Below, piece by piece: positions 6,320 to 15,586 of a stretch of DNA of 50,395 nucleotides. The stretch's first letter is position 1. Each line of letters starts with the position of its first letter. The notes below the pieces were generated by a model that was not told the DNA's origin, ran no database searches, and saw nothing but the letters and a program-made list of their open reading frames with translations. The stretch is taken from positions 1 through 50,395 of the forward strand of contig CANRKP010000010.1 of the NCBI GenBank assembly GCA_947631245.1, read 5' to 3'. Source of the stretch: an uncultured Clostridia bacterium. GTDB taxonomy: Bacteria; Bacillota; Clostridia; Oscillospirales; CAG-272. The position numbers and the translations under genes were made by a program.

Positions 6320-7305
6320 AACTGTTTTGGGCTTATATAAAAGAAAGGAAAAACGTAATACTCGCGGCGCTCGTTTTTGCCGCCGTGTTCGCCGCCGCTT
6401 TCTTGATGTATCATCTGCCGACGGCGGCGCTCCTCTATCCCGCGCTTTTATGCGCGCTCTTTGCCGCCGTTTTCACGGTTTTTGATTTTGTCCGCGTGAA
6501 GCAAAAGCACGATGTTTTGACGCTTGTAAAGACGATGAGCGCCGAGACGATGGACTGTTTCCCCGAGAAAAGGACCGTAGACGACTGTGATTATCAGGAC
6601 ATCATCGAGTCATTAAGGCACGAGGCGCTCGAGGAGAGGGACGAGGCACAGCACCGTTACCGCGATATGATGGAATACTACACCGTGTGGGTGCATCAGA
6701 TAAAGACCCCCATCACCTCAATGAGGCTGACGCTCGAAAAAGAGGACACGGCGACGTCGAGAAAGCTGTCGGTCGATCTTTCCGGGATCGAGCAGTACGT
6801 TTCGATGGTGCTTGCGTTTTTGAGGCTTGACGGCGAGTCGGGGGACTATGTCTTCGGCAGATATGAGCTTGACGGGATAATAGAGCAGGCGATAACGAAA
6901 TTTGCGTCCGAGTTCATAGACAGGCGGCTGAGGCTCGAATACACGCCGACAAACAAGACTGTCGTCACGGATGAAAAATGGCTTCTTTTCGTGCTCGAAC
7001 AGCTCCTTTCAAACGCGCTGAAATATACGCGCGAGGGCGGGATAAAAATATATATGCGCGGGCAGGACGACCTCGTTATCGAGGACACCGGGATCGGAAT
7101 ATCGAAAAACGATCTCCCGCGTGTTTTCGAGATGGGATATACGGGCAAAAACGGGCGGCTCGATATGCGCTCGAGCGGAATCGGGCTCTATCTCTGCCGC
7201 CGCATCTGCCAAAAGCTCGGCGTGGGACTCGATATCACGTCCGACTCGGGGCGGGGGACGACCGTCATCCTCGGTCTTGAGCAGTACGAATTGAAAAAAG
7301 AGTGA
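6316..7305 (+). CDS. Intramembrane-sensing histidine kinase, BceS type
   Basis: A 329-residue kinase with two closely spaced N-terminal membrane helices (about 13-33 and 37-57) and practically no extracellular loop, typical of BceS-like kinases that take their signal from the partner ABC transporter rather than from a ligand. The DHp segment has VHQIKTPITSMRLTLE with His127, followed by an HATPase domain with the N box EQLLSNALKYT, G1 DTGIGIS and G2 SSGIGLYL. It is encoded after the regulator and GNAT, in the same operon, and before the ABC pair. Confidence 0.92.
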   Translation: MKLFWAYIKERKNVILAALVFAAVFAAAFLMYHLPTAALLYPALLCALFAAVFTVFDFVRVKQKHDVLTLVKTMSAETMDCFPEKRTVDDCDYQDIIESLRHEALEERDEAQHRYRDMMEYYTVWVHQIKTPITSMRLTLEKEDTATSRKLSVDLSGIEQYVSMVLAFLRLDGESGDYVFGRYELDGIIEQAITKFASEFIDRRLRLEYTPTNKTVVTDEKWLLFVLEQLLSNALKYTREGGIKIYMRGQDDLVIEDTGIGISKNDLPRVFEMGYTGKNGRLDMRSSGIGLYLCRRICQKLGVGLDITSDSGRGTTVILGLEQYELKKE

Positions 7306-7307
7306 CC

Positions 7308-7382
7308 TTACAAAAATGAAAGATTTGATACGGGAAATGTAAGCCGATCCTATGGCGGCGCGTTTCCCGTTGCTGCTATAAT
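7308..7382 (+). promoter_or_regulatory. Candidate regulated promoter of the Bce-type ABC transporter
   Basis: Between kinase and ATPase genes, TTACA-AAAA-TGAAA (7308-7321) matches the BceR-type consensus TNACA-N4-TGTAA with one difference, and another TGTAA half-site occurs at 7339-7343. Downstream a perfect -10 TATAAT (7377-7382) has no recognisable -35 (GGCGGC at the 17-bp position), which suits an activator-dependent promoter. So the transporter probably has its own inducible promoter, as in Bce modules. Confidence 0.6.
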
Positions 7383-7416
7383 AGGGGCACAATCTTTTTT
7401 AGGAAAGGTATTTTTG

Positions 7417-8181
7417 ATGAGTATTTTAGAGGTAAGGGGAGTAGAGAAGATCTATTCCACACGCATAGGAGGCAGCAAGGTCCGGGCGCTCAGAAACGTA
7501 TGCTTCGCGGTCGAGCCGGGCGAATACGTCGCAATAATGGGAGAGTCCGGCTCGGGCAAAACGACGCTGCTCAATATCATTGCCGCGCTCGACAAGCCGA
7601 CGAACGGGACGGTCATCCTCGACGGCAGGGATATCGGAGGAATAAAGGAATCGGAGATCGCGGCGTTTAGGCGCGACAATCTCGGCTTTGTCTTTCAGGA
7701 GTTCAATCTTCTTGACACATTTACGATCGAAGATAATATTTATCTTCCTCTCGTGCTCGCGAAAAAGGGCTACGCATTGATGAGGGATCGCCTCATACCG
7801 ATAGCGGACAGGCTCGGCATTTCGGGCATACTCAAAAAATATCCGTATGAGGTCTCGGGTGGTCAGAAGCAGAGGGCGGCAGTCGCTCGCGCCATGATAA
7901 CGGAGCCGAGGCTCATCCTCGCGGACGAGCCGACCGGCGCGCTCGATTCCCGCGCGAGCGACGAGCTTTTAAGGCTTTTCGCCGACGTAAACGAGGCGGG
8001 GCAGACGGTCCTTATGGTCACGCATTCCGTAAAAGCGGCGAGCGTTTCGAGGCGCGTCCTCTTCATCAAGGATGGGGAGGTGTTCCATCAGCTCTACCGC
8101 GGCGACGACACGAGCGAGCAGTTCTATCAAAAGATAAGCGACACGCTGACGCTGCTTGCGACCGGAGGTCAGATAAAATGA
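7417..8181 (+). CDS. ABC transporter ATPase, BceA/MacB-like
   Basis: A 254-residue nucleotide-binding protein with Walker A GESGSGKTT, Q-loop FQEFNLLDTF, signature VSGGQKQR, Walker B LILADEPTGALD and switch His in MVTHS. The sequence pattern is that of the MacB/LolD/BceA group. ATG 7417 has AGGAAAGG eight bases upstream; an in-frame TTG one codon earlier is less likely. It overlaps the permease gene by four bases. In BceAB systems ATP hydrolysis frees lipid-bound targets from antimicrobial peptides and the transporter acts as the sensor for the kinase. Confidence 0.93.
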   Translation: MSILEVRGVEKIYSTRIGGSKVRALRNVCFAVEPGEYVAIMGESGSGKTTLLNIIAALDKPTNGTVILDGRDIGGIKESEIAAFRRDNLGFVFQEFNLLDTFTIEDNIYLPLVLAKKGYALMRDRLIPIADRLGISGILKKYPYEVSGGQKQRAAVARAMITEPRLILADEPTGALDSRASDELLRLFADVNEAGQTVLMVTHSVKAASVSRRVLFIKDGEVFHQLYRGDDTSEQFYQKISDTLTLLATGGQIK

Positions 8182-10226
8182 AAACATTTTTTTATCCGAG
8201 GCTCGCGGCAAGCGGCATGATAAAAAACAAGCGCATGTATCTGCCTTTTATCCTGACCTGCACCGGCATGGTGATGATGTTTTACATCATAATATATCTT
8301 GCGGTCAGCAGCGTTCTTGACAAGCTTATAGGAGCCGAGACGCTGCGGCAGATGTTTGCGCTCGGAAGCTGGGTCATCGCGGTCTTCGCCGCCATTTTCC
8401 TGTTTTACACGAACTCGTTTCTCATAAAGCGTAGAAAGAAGGAATTCGGTCTATATAACATTCTCGGCATGGGAAAGCGGAATATCGCCCGCATTCTCTT
8501 TTGGGAAACGGTCATTACAGCAGTAGTCTCCGTCATCGCGGGTCTTGTCGCGGGAATAGCCTTTTCAAAATTCGCGGAGCTCGGCATGGTGAATATCATG
8601 CACGGCGAGGTGAGCTACGACCTCTCCGTCTCGTTCGTCGCCGTTTTGCGCTCTGTTGAGGTCTTCGGCGTTATCTTTCTTCTGCTTTTGTGCAATTCAA
8701 TACGGCAGGTGCGGTTTTCAAGCGCAGTATCGCTTCTCAGAAGCGAAAACGCGGGAGAGAAGCCGCCGAAGGGCAATTGGCTGTTCGGCATTTGCGGGGC
8801 GCTGCTCCTTTTGGGCGCGTATTATATCTCGGCAACGATAGAAAACCCGCTTGCCGCCCTGATGGTTTTCTTTGTTGCGGTTTTGATGGTCATTGTCGGA
8901 ACTTATCTTTTGATGATCTCGGGCTCCGTCATTTTCTGCCGCCTTTTGCAAAAGGACAAGAGGTATTATTACAGGTCGAACCACTTCGTTTCCGTGTCGT
9001 CTATGGTATATCGCATGAAGCGGAACGGCGCGGGGCTTGCGTCGATATGTATCCTTGCGACAATGGTGCTCGTCATGATGGCGTCGACGACGTGCCTTTA
9101 TTTCGGCGAGGAGGACTCGGTGCTCACGCGATATCCGCGCGATATAAATCTCGAATTTCAGTTTGACGATCTGTCTGACTTCTCGGATGAGCATACCGAA
9201 ACACTCAAAAACGGGGTATATGAGGAACTTAAGGCGAAGAATGTGCTTCTAAGGAACGATTACCGCTACCGCGTCGCCACATTTTACGGCGTTGTCGATG
9301 GGAATACGGTGGATGTAGACCCTACCAATATCAGCGACACAGACTTCATGAATTCCGCGTATGTTTTCAGATTTATCCCCCTTGCGGATTATAACGAACT
9401 CATGGGAACCGACGAGGTGCTTGCCGACGGGGAGGCGCTGCTCTATTCACACAGGACGAACTACAACGCCGACGAGGTCAGTTTTAAAAACGGGGAAACA
9501 TTCAGGATAAAAAAGAAGCTTGACGCGTTGACCGGCGGCAGCGAAACGGCGATGGACGTGATATCTACCATTACGCTTGTCGTTCCGAATCTCGAAAGCA
9601 GCCTGCGCCGGCTCGACGGTATCGCGAATTTCAACGGAGACAGTCTGCTTCAGAAGAAATGGATCTGCAGTTTTGATACGGGAATGGATCCGGAAGGGCA
9701 GATAGCGCTGTATCATGATCTTACGGAGACGTTGAGACGGGATCCTTCATCAAGCGTTAAGCTCGGATATAAAAGCGTTTATATCAGCAGTCAGGAATTT
9801 GAAAAGAATGATTTCTACGGTCTTTTCGGCGCGCTGTTTTATCTCGGCATAATCCTGAGCCTCGCCTTCATCGTTGCCGCCGTGCTCATCATATATTACA
9901 AGCAGATATCCGAGGGGTACGAGGATCAGGCGCGGTTTCTCATCATGCAGAAGGTGGGCATGACGAAGCCCGAGATCAGGGCGAGCATAAATTCTCAGCT
10001 TTTGACCGTGTTTTTCCTGCCGCTTTTGCTCGCCGTGCTTCACGTCACATTTGCGTTCCCCATTATCCGCAAGATACTTTTGATGTTCAACCTCAACAAC
10101 GCAAGGCTCTTCGCGTCGACGACGCTTCTGACCGTCGCCGTGTTCGCGCTGTTCTATACCGCCGTATACCGTCTCACGTCAAACGCTTACTATAAAATAG
10201 TGAGCGGGCTCGGCGGCGACAGATGA
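8178..10226 (+). CDS. ABC transporter permease, BceB type
   Basis: A 682-residue FtsX-like permease. Membrane helices occur near residues 20-45, 62-80, 105-130, 155-175, 210-270 and 285-305, followed by a large extracytoplasmic domain (about 310-540) and four-helix C-terminal end from FYGLFGALFYLGIILSLAF. This layout, with the big loop between the first and last FtsX cores, is the BceB signature. It should form the sensing and resistance transporter with the preceding ATPase and signal to the upstream kinase. The specific peptide recognised cannot be told from sequence. Confidence 0.9.
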   Translation: MKTFFYPRLAASGMIKNKRMYLPFILTCTGMVMMFYIIIYLAVSSVLDKLIGAETLRQMFALGSWVIAVFAAIFLFYTNSFLIKRRKKEFGLYNILGMGKRNIARILFWETVITAVVSVIAGLVAGIAFSKFAELGMVNIMHGEVSYDLSVSFVAVLRSVEVFGVIFLLLLCNSIRQVRFSSAVSLLRSENAGEKPPKGNWLFGICGALLLLGAYYISATIENPLAALMVFFVAVLMVIVGTYLLMISGSVIFCRLLQKDKRYYYRSNHFVSVSSMVYRMKRNGAGLASICILATMVLVMMASTTCLYFGEEDSVLTRYPRDINLEFQFDDLSDFSDEHTETLKNGVYEELKAKNVLLRNDYRYRVATFYGVVDGNTVDVDPTNISDTDFMNSAYVFRFIPLADYNELMGTDEVLADGEALLYSHRTNYNADEVSFKNGETFRIKKKLDALTGGSETAMDVISTITLVVPNLESSLRRLDGIANFNGDSLLQKKWICSFDTGMDPEGQIALYHDLTETLRRDPSSSVKLGYKSVYISSQEFEKNDFYGLFGALFYLGIILSLAFIVAAVLIIYYKQISEGYEDQARFLIMQKVGMTKPEIRASINSQLLTVFFLPLLLAVLHVTFAFPIIRKILLMFNLNNARLFASTTLLTVAVFALFYTAVYRLTSNAYYKIVSGLGGDR

Positions 10227-10230
10227 CAAA

Positions 10231-10422
10231 ATGGAGAAAAAATACGAAAAATTCCGCGTGCAAAAGAGAGCGGGCATACGCCCGCTCGCGCGGGGCTGCG
10301 TGTTCTTTACGGGAATGGCATTCATCACGATCCTCGCGGTACCGGCAGTTCTGCTCTTCGGAATGATATACTTCATATCAAAGCTGACGGACGTGCTGAC
10401 TGACAAGATAGACAAGAGCTGA
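10231..10422 (+). CDS. Small single-pass membrane protein, unknown function
   Basis: 63 residues: a basic N-terminus (MEKKYEKFRVQKRAGIRP), one hydrophobic helix (about residues 23-50, GCVFFTGMAFITILAV onwards) and a short charged tail. It starts four bases after the permease stop with no clear ribosome site, so translation would depend on coupling. I do not recognise a family. Position between the Bce-type permease and the phosphoesterase suggests an accessory membrane subunit, but this is guesswork. Confidence 0.55.
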   Translation: MEKKYEKFRVQKRAGIRPLARGCVFFTGMAFITILAVPAVLLFGMIYFISKLTDVLTDKIDKS

Positions 10423-10447
10423 GAGAAAAAAGGAGGGCAGAGCTGGC

Positions 10448-11335
10448 ATGGGACGAAAAAAGCGCGCCGGAAAAGGCAGGGCGGACAGGGGAGCGAAGGC
10501 AGTGCTTTTCGCCGTTTTGCTTATATACATAGGGCTTATAATTTTTACAGTATGGGGAAATACGGCACTCATGCTCCACGAGATGGAGATCGAAAGCTCC
10601 CGCCTGCCCGAGGCGTTCTCGGGATTTCGTATAGCGCACATCTCCGATCTGCACGATGCGGAGTTCGGCGACGGGAACGAAAAGCTGCTCGATTTGCTCA
10701 GCCGTGCGGAGCCTGACATTATAGTCATCACCGGCGACCTTGTCGACAGAAGGCATGCGGACACGGAAAAGGCTCTCCGCTTTGTAGAAAAGGCGGCGGC
10801 GCTGGCGCCGACGTACTACGTTTCGGGAAATCATGAGGCCGCGCGCGGAGATTATGACGAGCTCAGGGAAAAAATTGAGGACGCGGGCGCCGCCGTTCTT
10901 GACGACGGGCGCGCGGTTATCGAGCGGGAGGGCGAGAAGATACTTCTGCTCGGGCTCAAGGACCCTGACTTTTCCGTAAAGGGAGACTTTTTCGGCGAGA
11001 CGTCCGCGATGGTGAAGGCGAAGCTCGGCGAGCTTATGAACGGGGAAGACAAATACACGGTCCTTCTCTCGCACAGACCGGAGCTCTTCCTTGCGTATGT
11101 TTCGTGCGGCGTCGACCTTGCATTTTGCGGTCACGCGCACGGCGGGCAGTTCCGCTTTCCGTTTGTCGGCGGACTTTACGCGCCGGGTCAGGGCTTTTTC
11201 CCTGAATATGACGCGGGGCTCTATACCGCAGGGAGTACGTCAATGGCGGTGAGCCGAGGGCTTGGCAACAGCGTGATACCGTTTCGCTTCAACAACAGAC
11301 CCGAAATAATTTTGGCGGTGCTCTCGCGCGCCTAA
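10448..11335 (+). CDS. Membrane-anchored calcineurin-like metallophosphoesterase (YkuE/LpxG-like)
   Basis: A 295-residue protein with a basic N-terminus, one membrane helix (about 18-38) and a metallophosphoesterase domain. Metal-binding motifs are complete and in order: ISDLHDAEFG (DxH), ITGDLVDRR (GDxxD), VSGNHEAA (GNHE), LLSHRPE and CGHAHGGQ (GHxH). Relatives include YkuE-like enzymes and UDP-diacylglucosamine hydrolase-type proteins at the membrane. Start 10448 has AGGAGGG upstream. It ends directly at a strong terminator, so it closes the Bce-type transcription unit. The physiological substrate is unknown. Confidence 0.9.
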   Translation: MGRKKRAGKGRADRGAKAVLFAVLLIYIGLIIFTVWGNTALMLHEMEIESSRLPEAFSGFRIAHISDLHDAEFGDGNEKLLDLLSRAEPDIIVITGDLVDRRHADTEKALRFVEKAAALAPTYYVSGNHEAARGDYDELREKIEDAGAAVLDDGRAVIEREGEKILLLGLKDPDFSVKGDFFGETSAMVKAKLGELMNGEDKYTVLLSHRPELFLAYVSCGVDLAFCGHAHGGQFRFPFVGGLYAPGQGFFPEYDAGLYTAGSTSMAVSRGLGNSVIPFRFNNRPEIILAVLSRA

Positions 11336-11363
11336 AAAGCGTCCCCCCGGGGGCGCTTTTTTT
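11334..11363 (+). terminator. Strong terminator after the phosphoesterase
   Basis: AAAAAGCG(T)CCCCC pairs with GGGGGCGCTTTTTTT, a GC-rich stem ending in seven T residues, directly at the stop codon. Confidence 0.9.
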
Positions 11364-11385
11364 GAAGATAAATCCCCGATGAGAC

Positions 11386-11414
11386 TTGATTATGAAATCC
11401 GTATCGGCTATAAT
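11386..11414 (+). promoter_or_regulatory. Promoter of the glycoside hydrolase operon
   Basis: TTGATT (11386-11391), 17-bp spacer, TATAAT (11409-11414). The leader to ATG 11453 is about 30 bases and includes CGGAGGC. No evident operator or catabolite-response site was seen. Confidence 0.8.
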
Positions 11415-11452
11415 GAAAATAAAGGATCAACATACGTTCGGAGGCGCTTTTT

Positions 11453-13456
11453 ATGAGGGGCATTTCGATAACGGATGAGCTTTTGTTTGGCGGCGTGTCC
11501 GTCACCAGACGCGGCGAGGACGGCTGCGAGCTTTTGTTTTCAAAAGACGGAGGCGGGCTCGTCCTGCCGGGGATCGCAGACTGCGCGGAGCGGTATCTGA
11601 CGTTTCGCGTCTCCGTCATGGAGGAGCACAGCATACCGATGCACTTTCTCGTCTATGTGAGGGGCGAGGAAAAGCCCGCGTTTACGGTAAGGTTCGGGCT
11701 TCTGCCGCGCGTTGAGGCGACCGTTTGCATCGACCTTTCCTGGATGGACGGGAGCAGGCTTTTCCCCGAGGCGATGCCGGGAACGCTGAAGATAGTATGT
11801 CACGGGCGGCGTGTATACAGGGACGAGATAGTCCGCGTGACGCTCTCGACCTTGCCCGCGTTTCACGACATAAGGCTGAAGCTCGCGGACATGACGCTGA
11901 CGGACGAGTACCCGGACACCGCCTCGCTCCCCGATGTGAAGCTCGTCGATATGTTCGGTCAGAGCAAATGGCGGCAGTGGCACGGCAAAACTGAGGACGA
12001 AGCGGAGTTGTCAGCGGCGCTTTGCCGCCAATACGATGAAGCTGTGAGCGGATGCCGCATCCCCGACCGCACGGAGTACGGCGGATGGAAAAAGAAAAAG
12101 CTCATGGACGGCACGGGCTTTTTCTCCCGCATCAAAACGGACGGCAGATGGTGGCTCACAGACCCGCTCGGATACGCGTTTTTCAGCATGGGACCCGACT
12201 GCGTCGGTCTCGGCGGAGACTGCCGGATAGACGGCGTTGAAAAATGGCTCGACTGGCTCCCCGACAGGGAAGATAAAGAATACGGGGGCATGTATTATGA
12301 GCCGGAGAAAAGACGCGGCAGAAGAAAGGTAAAGTATTTTTCATTTTACAAGGCGAACCTCCGCCGCGCGTTCGGTGTTGACTGGTACGAAAAATGGCGC
12401 CTAATGCTCGTAGGGCAGCTTTGGCGCTGCGGGATGAACACGCTCGGCAACTGGAGCGACGGCGACCTTCTCGGATCGGTCGGCATGCCTTATGTGACGT
12501 CTTTGCCGAGATTTCCCTCGACGGAAAAGCATATTTTCCGCGATTTCCCGGACGTTTTCAGCGAGGAATACGAAGCGGACGCAAAAAAATGCGCCGCGGC
12601 GCTCGAAAAGAGGAAGAGCGACCCGCTCATGATAGGTTATTTTCTGAGAAACGAACCCGAATGGGCGTTCGTTGACGGACTTGTTCTCGCGGACGAGGTG
12701 CTGTATTGTCCCGAGCGCACTGCATGCAAGGAAAGACTGATATCACACCTTAGAGAAAAATACGGCAAAATCGAGGCGCTCAACGCGGCGTGGGGCATGG
12801 ACCTTCCCGATTTTGACGCGCTTAATGAAAGCAGGCGCGAGGTGTCGAAGCTCTCGGATGCATCGCGCCGCGATATGAAAGAGTTTTCGAGGATGATGCT
12901 GCGCGCATACATCGAGATACCCGTCCGTGAGTGCAGGATGGTAGACAAAAACCACATGATACTCGGCATGCGCTGGGCATGGATATCGGACCCCGACCTT
13001 GTGACGGGATGGGAGTGCTTCGATGTCTTTTCAATAAACTGCTACGCCGTCGACCCGACGGCGGCGATAAACGGCGTCACGTCGCTCGGAGTCGACCTTC
13101 CCGTGCTCATCGGAGAGTTTCACTTCGGAGCGCTCGACTCTGGGCTTCCGGCAACGGGGCTTGAGGCCGTTGAAACACAGCGCGACCGCGGTGTCGCTTA
13201 CAGACATTATGTCGAATGTGCCGCCGCGCACCCGAACGGGGTCGGCTGTCACTATTTCCAGTGCTACGACCAGTTCACGCTAGGAAGATTTGACGGCGAA
13301 AACTACAACATAGGCATTTTCGATATCTGCTCGCGCGCGTACCCCGAAATGACGGAGGAGATAAGAAAGTGCTCGGAGAGAGTGTATGCCATAGCGGACG
13401 GCTCGCTCGAAAAAAGCCGCGAGCTGCCGCATTCGGTCCCGATGATAGCATACTGA
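11453..13456 (+). CDS. Cytoplasmic clan GH-A glycoside hydrolase, GH50/GH42-like
   Basis: A 667-residue protein without signal peptide. An N-terminal beta-rich region (about 1-165) precedes a TIM-barrel-like domain. The motif IGYFLRNEPEW places Asn-Glu (Glu401) as clan-A acid/base, and VLIGEFHFGALDSGLP places Glu555 as nucleophile; the GEFHFGA wording resembles GH50 beta-agarases, and the DNE-like motif also recalls GH42. Exact family is uncertain. It should act on an imported oligosaccharide, probably with beta-linked galactose or a related sugar. The next gene is a surface GH30 galactanase-like lipoprotein, so the pair may degrade one polymer in two steps. No sugar transporter is adjacent. 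A clear promoter and ribosome site support start 11453. Confidence 0.7.
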   Translation: MRGISITDELLFGGVSVTRRGEDGCELLFSKDGGGLVLPGIADCAERYLTFRVSVMEEHSIPMHFLVYVRGEEKPAFTVRFGLLPRVEATVCIDLSWMDGSRLFPEAMPGTLKIVCHGRRVYRDEIVRVTLSTLPAFHDIRLKLADMTLTDEYPDTASLPDVKLVDMFGQSKWRQWHGKTEDEAELSAALCRQYDEAVSGCRIPDRTEYGGWKKKKLMDGTGFFSRIKTDGRWWLTDPLGYAFFSMGPDCVGLGGDCRIDGVEKWLDWLPDREDKEYGGMYYEPEKRRGRRKVKYFSFYKANLRRAFGVDWYEKWRLMLVGQLWRCGMNTLGNWSDGDLLGSVGMPYVTSLPRFPSTEKHIFRDFPDVFSEEYEADAKKCAAALEKRKSDPLMIGYFLRNEPEWAFVDGLVLADEVLYCPERTACKERLISHLREKYGKIEALNAAWGMDLPDFDALNESRREVSKLSDASRRDMKEFSRMMLRAYIEIPVRECRMVDKNHMILGMRWAWISDPDLVTGWECFDVFSINCYAVDPTAAINGVTSLGVDLPVLIGEFHFGALDSGLPATGLEAVETQRDRGVAYRHYVECAAAHPNGVGCHYFQCYDQFTLGRFDGENYNIGIFDICSRAYPEMTEEIRKCSERVYAIADGSLEKSRELPHSVPMIAY

Positions 13457-13491
13457 AGCGTATAACAATAAATAAACGGAGGCAAAAGAAA

Positions 13492-15564
13492 ATGAGCACA
13501 AAATCAAGAAGAATGATTGCTGTTTTAGTCTGTCTTTCGCTGCTCCTCGCGTTCCTTCCTTCATGTGTAAAGGACGTGGGCGGCGATGAGACGGGAGACG
13601 TCATCGGAACAGGCAACGGCACGTCATTAAGCACAGGCGGCGCTTCCGGCACGGAGGCGGCGGATACTTCCTCATCCGCAGGCAAGGAGCCGGAAAAGAA
13701 TGACGCGGACAAAACCATCGTAGTCTCGCCTCTGAACGCATCTACGAATAACGACGGCGTTTTCGAGGGCTGGGGTACGAGCCTTTGCTGGTGGGCAAAC
13801 AGGCTCGGATATTCCGATGTGCTCGCGCAGAAGGCGGCAGATCTCTTTTACGGCGACGACGGACTTCGTCTCAACATCATGCGCTACAATATCGGCGGCG
13901 GCGACGACCCGACGCACACGCACATAACGAGGACAGACTCAGCCGTACCCGGATGGCTCGTATTTGACGAGGCGAGCGGCGAATATGTCTACGATTACGA
14001 CGCCGACAAAAACCAAATAAACGTGATGCAGCGCGCGGTCAAGGCGGCGGGAGACGACGCGATAGTAGAGGTATTTTCAAACTCGCCCCCGTACTTTATG
14101 ACGAACAGCGGCTGCTCCTCCGGAAATACGAACGCGGGCGTGAATAATCTGAAAAACGACTCCTATGAGGAGTTCGCGGAATATCTCGCTCACGTCACGA
14201 ACTACATACAGAAAGAACTCGGCATTCGCGTTGCAAGCGTCGCCCCGATGAATGAGCCGAATACGGATTATTGGGGCGCGGGCAGCGACAAGCAGGAAGG
14301 GTGCCATTTTGACGCGGGAACGGCGCAGTCGAAGATAATCACGCTGACTGCCAAAGCTCTCGCAAGATACGGGCTCGACAACGTCATTATTTCCGCGAGC
14401 GACGAGACGAACACGGGAAAGCAGCTTGAGGAATACGGGCTTTATTCAAAGGATGCAAAGGCCGTTATCGGAAGGATAAACACGCATTCCTACGGCACCG
14501 ACAGGATAGCGGAGCTCGGTCAGCTTGCAAAGGACGAGGGCTTCGTCCTCTGGATGAGCGAGGTCGACGGAAGCGGGACCTCCGGCACGGGCGCCGGCGA
14601 GATGGGATCCGCGCTTTGGTTCGGCGAAAAGATAATCTCAGATATGAACGGGCTTTCTCCGTCCGCGTGGGTCATGTGGCAGGCAATAGACAACCACATT
14701 TCAAAGGACGGATACAACGGACGTAAGGATTTCGGAATGGTAGACGTCAACGGCGGCTTTTGGGGGCTCGCCGTCTGCGACCATGACAAGGAGGACATCA
14801 TCCTAACGCAGAAGTATTACGGCATGGGGCAGTTCACGCGATACATAAGGCCGGGATACACGATAATAACATGCAGCTCGGACGCACTCGCGGCGTATGA
14901 CGACGAGAGCGGGACGCTCGTTGTCGTCGCGCTCAACACGGGAGCGAGGAAAAAGACGGTTAGATTTGACCTCTCGCAGTTTGAGAAGACGGGATCGTCC
15001 GTCAGCGCCGTTCGCACGAGCGGGAATACTTCAAACGGCGAAAAATGGGCAGAGATCGGCGAATTTTCCGCCGACAGCGACGGCTTTACGGTCGAACTGA
15101 AGGGCAATTCCATCACGACCTACATCATGAAGGACGTGAAGATGGGGGATGCCAGGATAGAGGAAATACCTCTCGACGGCTCGAAGGTCACGGGCTCCGT
15201 ACCGTGGAACGGCGGCGCCGATGTCGCAGCACACGTTATCGACGGCAGCGTCGGCACGTTCTTCGACGGCGTCGAGAACGGATGGCTCGAGATAGATATG
15301 GGAAAAGAGACGTCGTTCGACGTTATCGGATACGCGCCACGCGCCGGATACGAGGACAGGATGGTGAAAGGCACCTTCTACGGCTCAAACGACGGCGAGA
15401 ACTGGACGGAGCTTTACCGTGTGACGGAGGTTCCCGCCGCCGGTATAAACTTCGCGTTCATGGACGATGCCGTGAGTTGCCGCTATATTCGTTATGACGT
15501 CCCGACGGGTACGGGAGACCTCTGCAACATTGCGGAGATAAAGCTCTACAGCACGGGAAAATGA
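13492..15564 (+). CDS. GH30-family lipoprotein, endo-beta-1,6-galactanase-like, with F5/8C (CBM32-like) domain
   Basis: 690 residues. A lipoprotein signal peptide (MSTKSRRMIAVLVCLSLLLA) ends in lipobox LPSC with Cys25, followed by a Ser/Thr/Gly-rich linker to about residue 70. The catalytic domain begins GWGTSLCWWANRLG, has APMNEPN (acid/base Glu255) and LWMSEVDGSG (nucleophile Glu357), the pattern of GH30 enzymes near endo-beta-1,6-galactanases. After a beta-sandwich (about 470-555), residues 560-690 form a discoidin/F5-8C carbohydrate-binding module. It should cut arabinogalactan-type glycans on the cell surface. Start 13492 has GGAGG at ideal spacing; an upstream in-frame start would lie inside the preceding gene. 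It ends 23 bases before the carbonic anhydrase gene. Confidence 0.88.
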   Translation: MSTKSRRMIAVLVCLSLLLAFLPSCVKDVGGDETGDVIGTGNGTSLSTGGASGTEAADTSSSAGKEPEKNDADKTIVVSPLNASTNNDGVFEGWGTSLCWWANRLGYSDVLAQKAADLFYGDDGLRLNIMRYNIGGGDDPTHTHITRTDSAVPGWLVFDEASGEYVYDYDADKNQINVMQRAVKAAGDDAIVEVFSNSPPYFMTNSGCSSGNTNAGVNNLKNDSYEEFAEYLAHVTNYIQKELGIRVASVAPMNEPNTDYWGAGSDKQEGCHFDAGTAQSKIITLTAKALARYGLDNVIISASDETNTGKQLEEYGLYSKDAKAVIGRINTHSYGTDRIAELGQLAKDEGFVLWMSEVDGSGTSGTGAGEMGSALWFGEKIISDMNGLSPSAWVMWQAIDNHISKDGYNGRKDFGMVDVNGGFWGLAVCDHDKEDIILTQKYYGMGQFTRYIRPGYTIITCSSDALAAYDDESGTLVVVALNTGARKKTVRFDLSQFEKTGSSVSAVRTSGNTSNGEKWAEIGEFSADSDGFTVELKGNSITTYIMKDVKMGDARIEEIPLDGSKVTGSVPWNGGADVAAHVIDGSVGTFFDGVENGWLEIDMGKETSFDVIGYAPRAGYEDRMVKGTFYGSNDGENWTELYRVTEVPAAGINFAFMDDAVSCRYIRYDVPTGTGDLCNIAEIKLYSTGK

Positions 15565-15586
15565 AACGGAAAGGGGTCGGACGCGA

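Noticed and set aside
13369..13491. Longer start for the GH30 protein
   Set aside because: It would overlap the preceding hydrolase and bury the lipoprotein signal peptide; GGAGG supports 13492.
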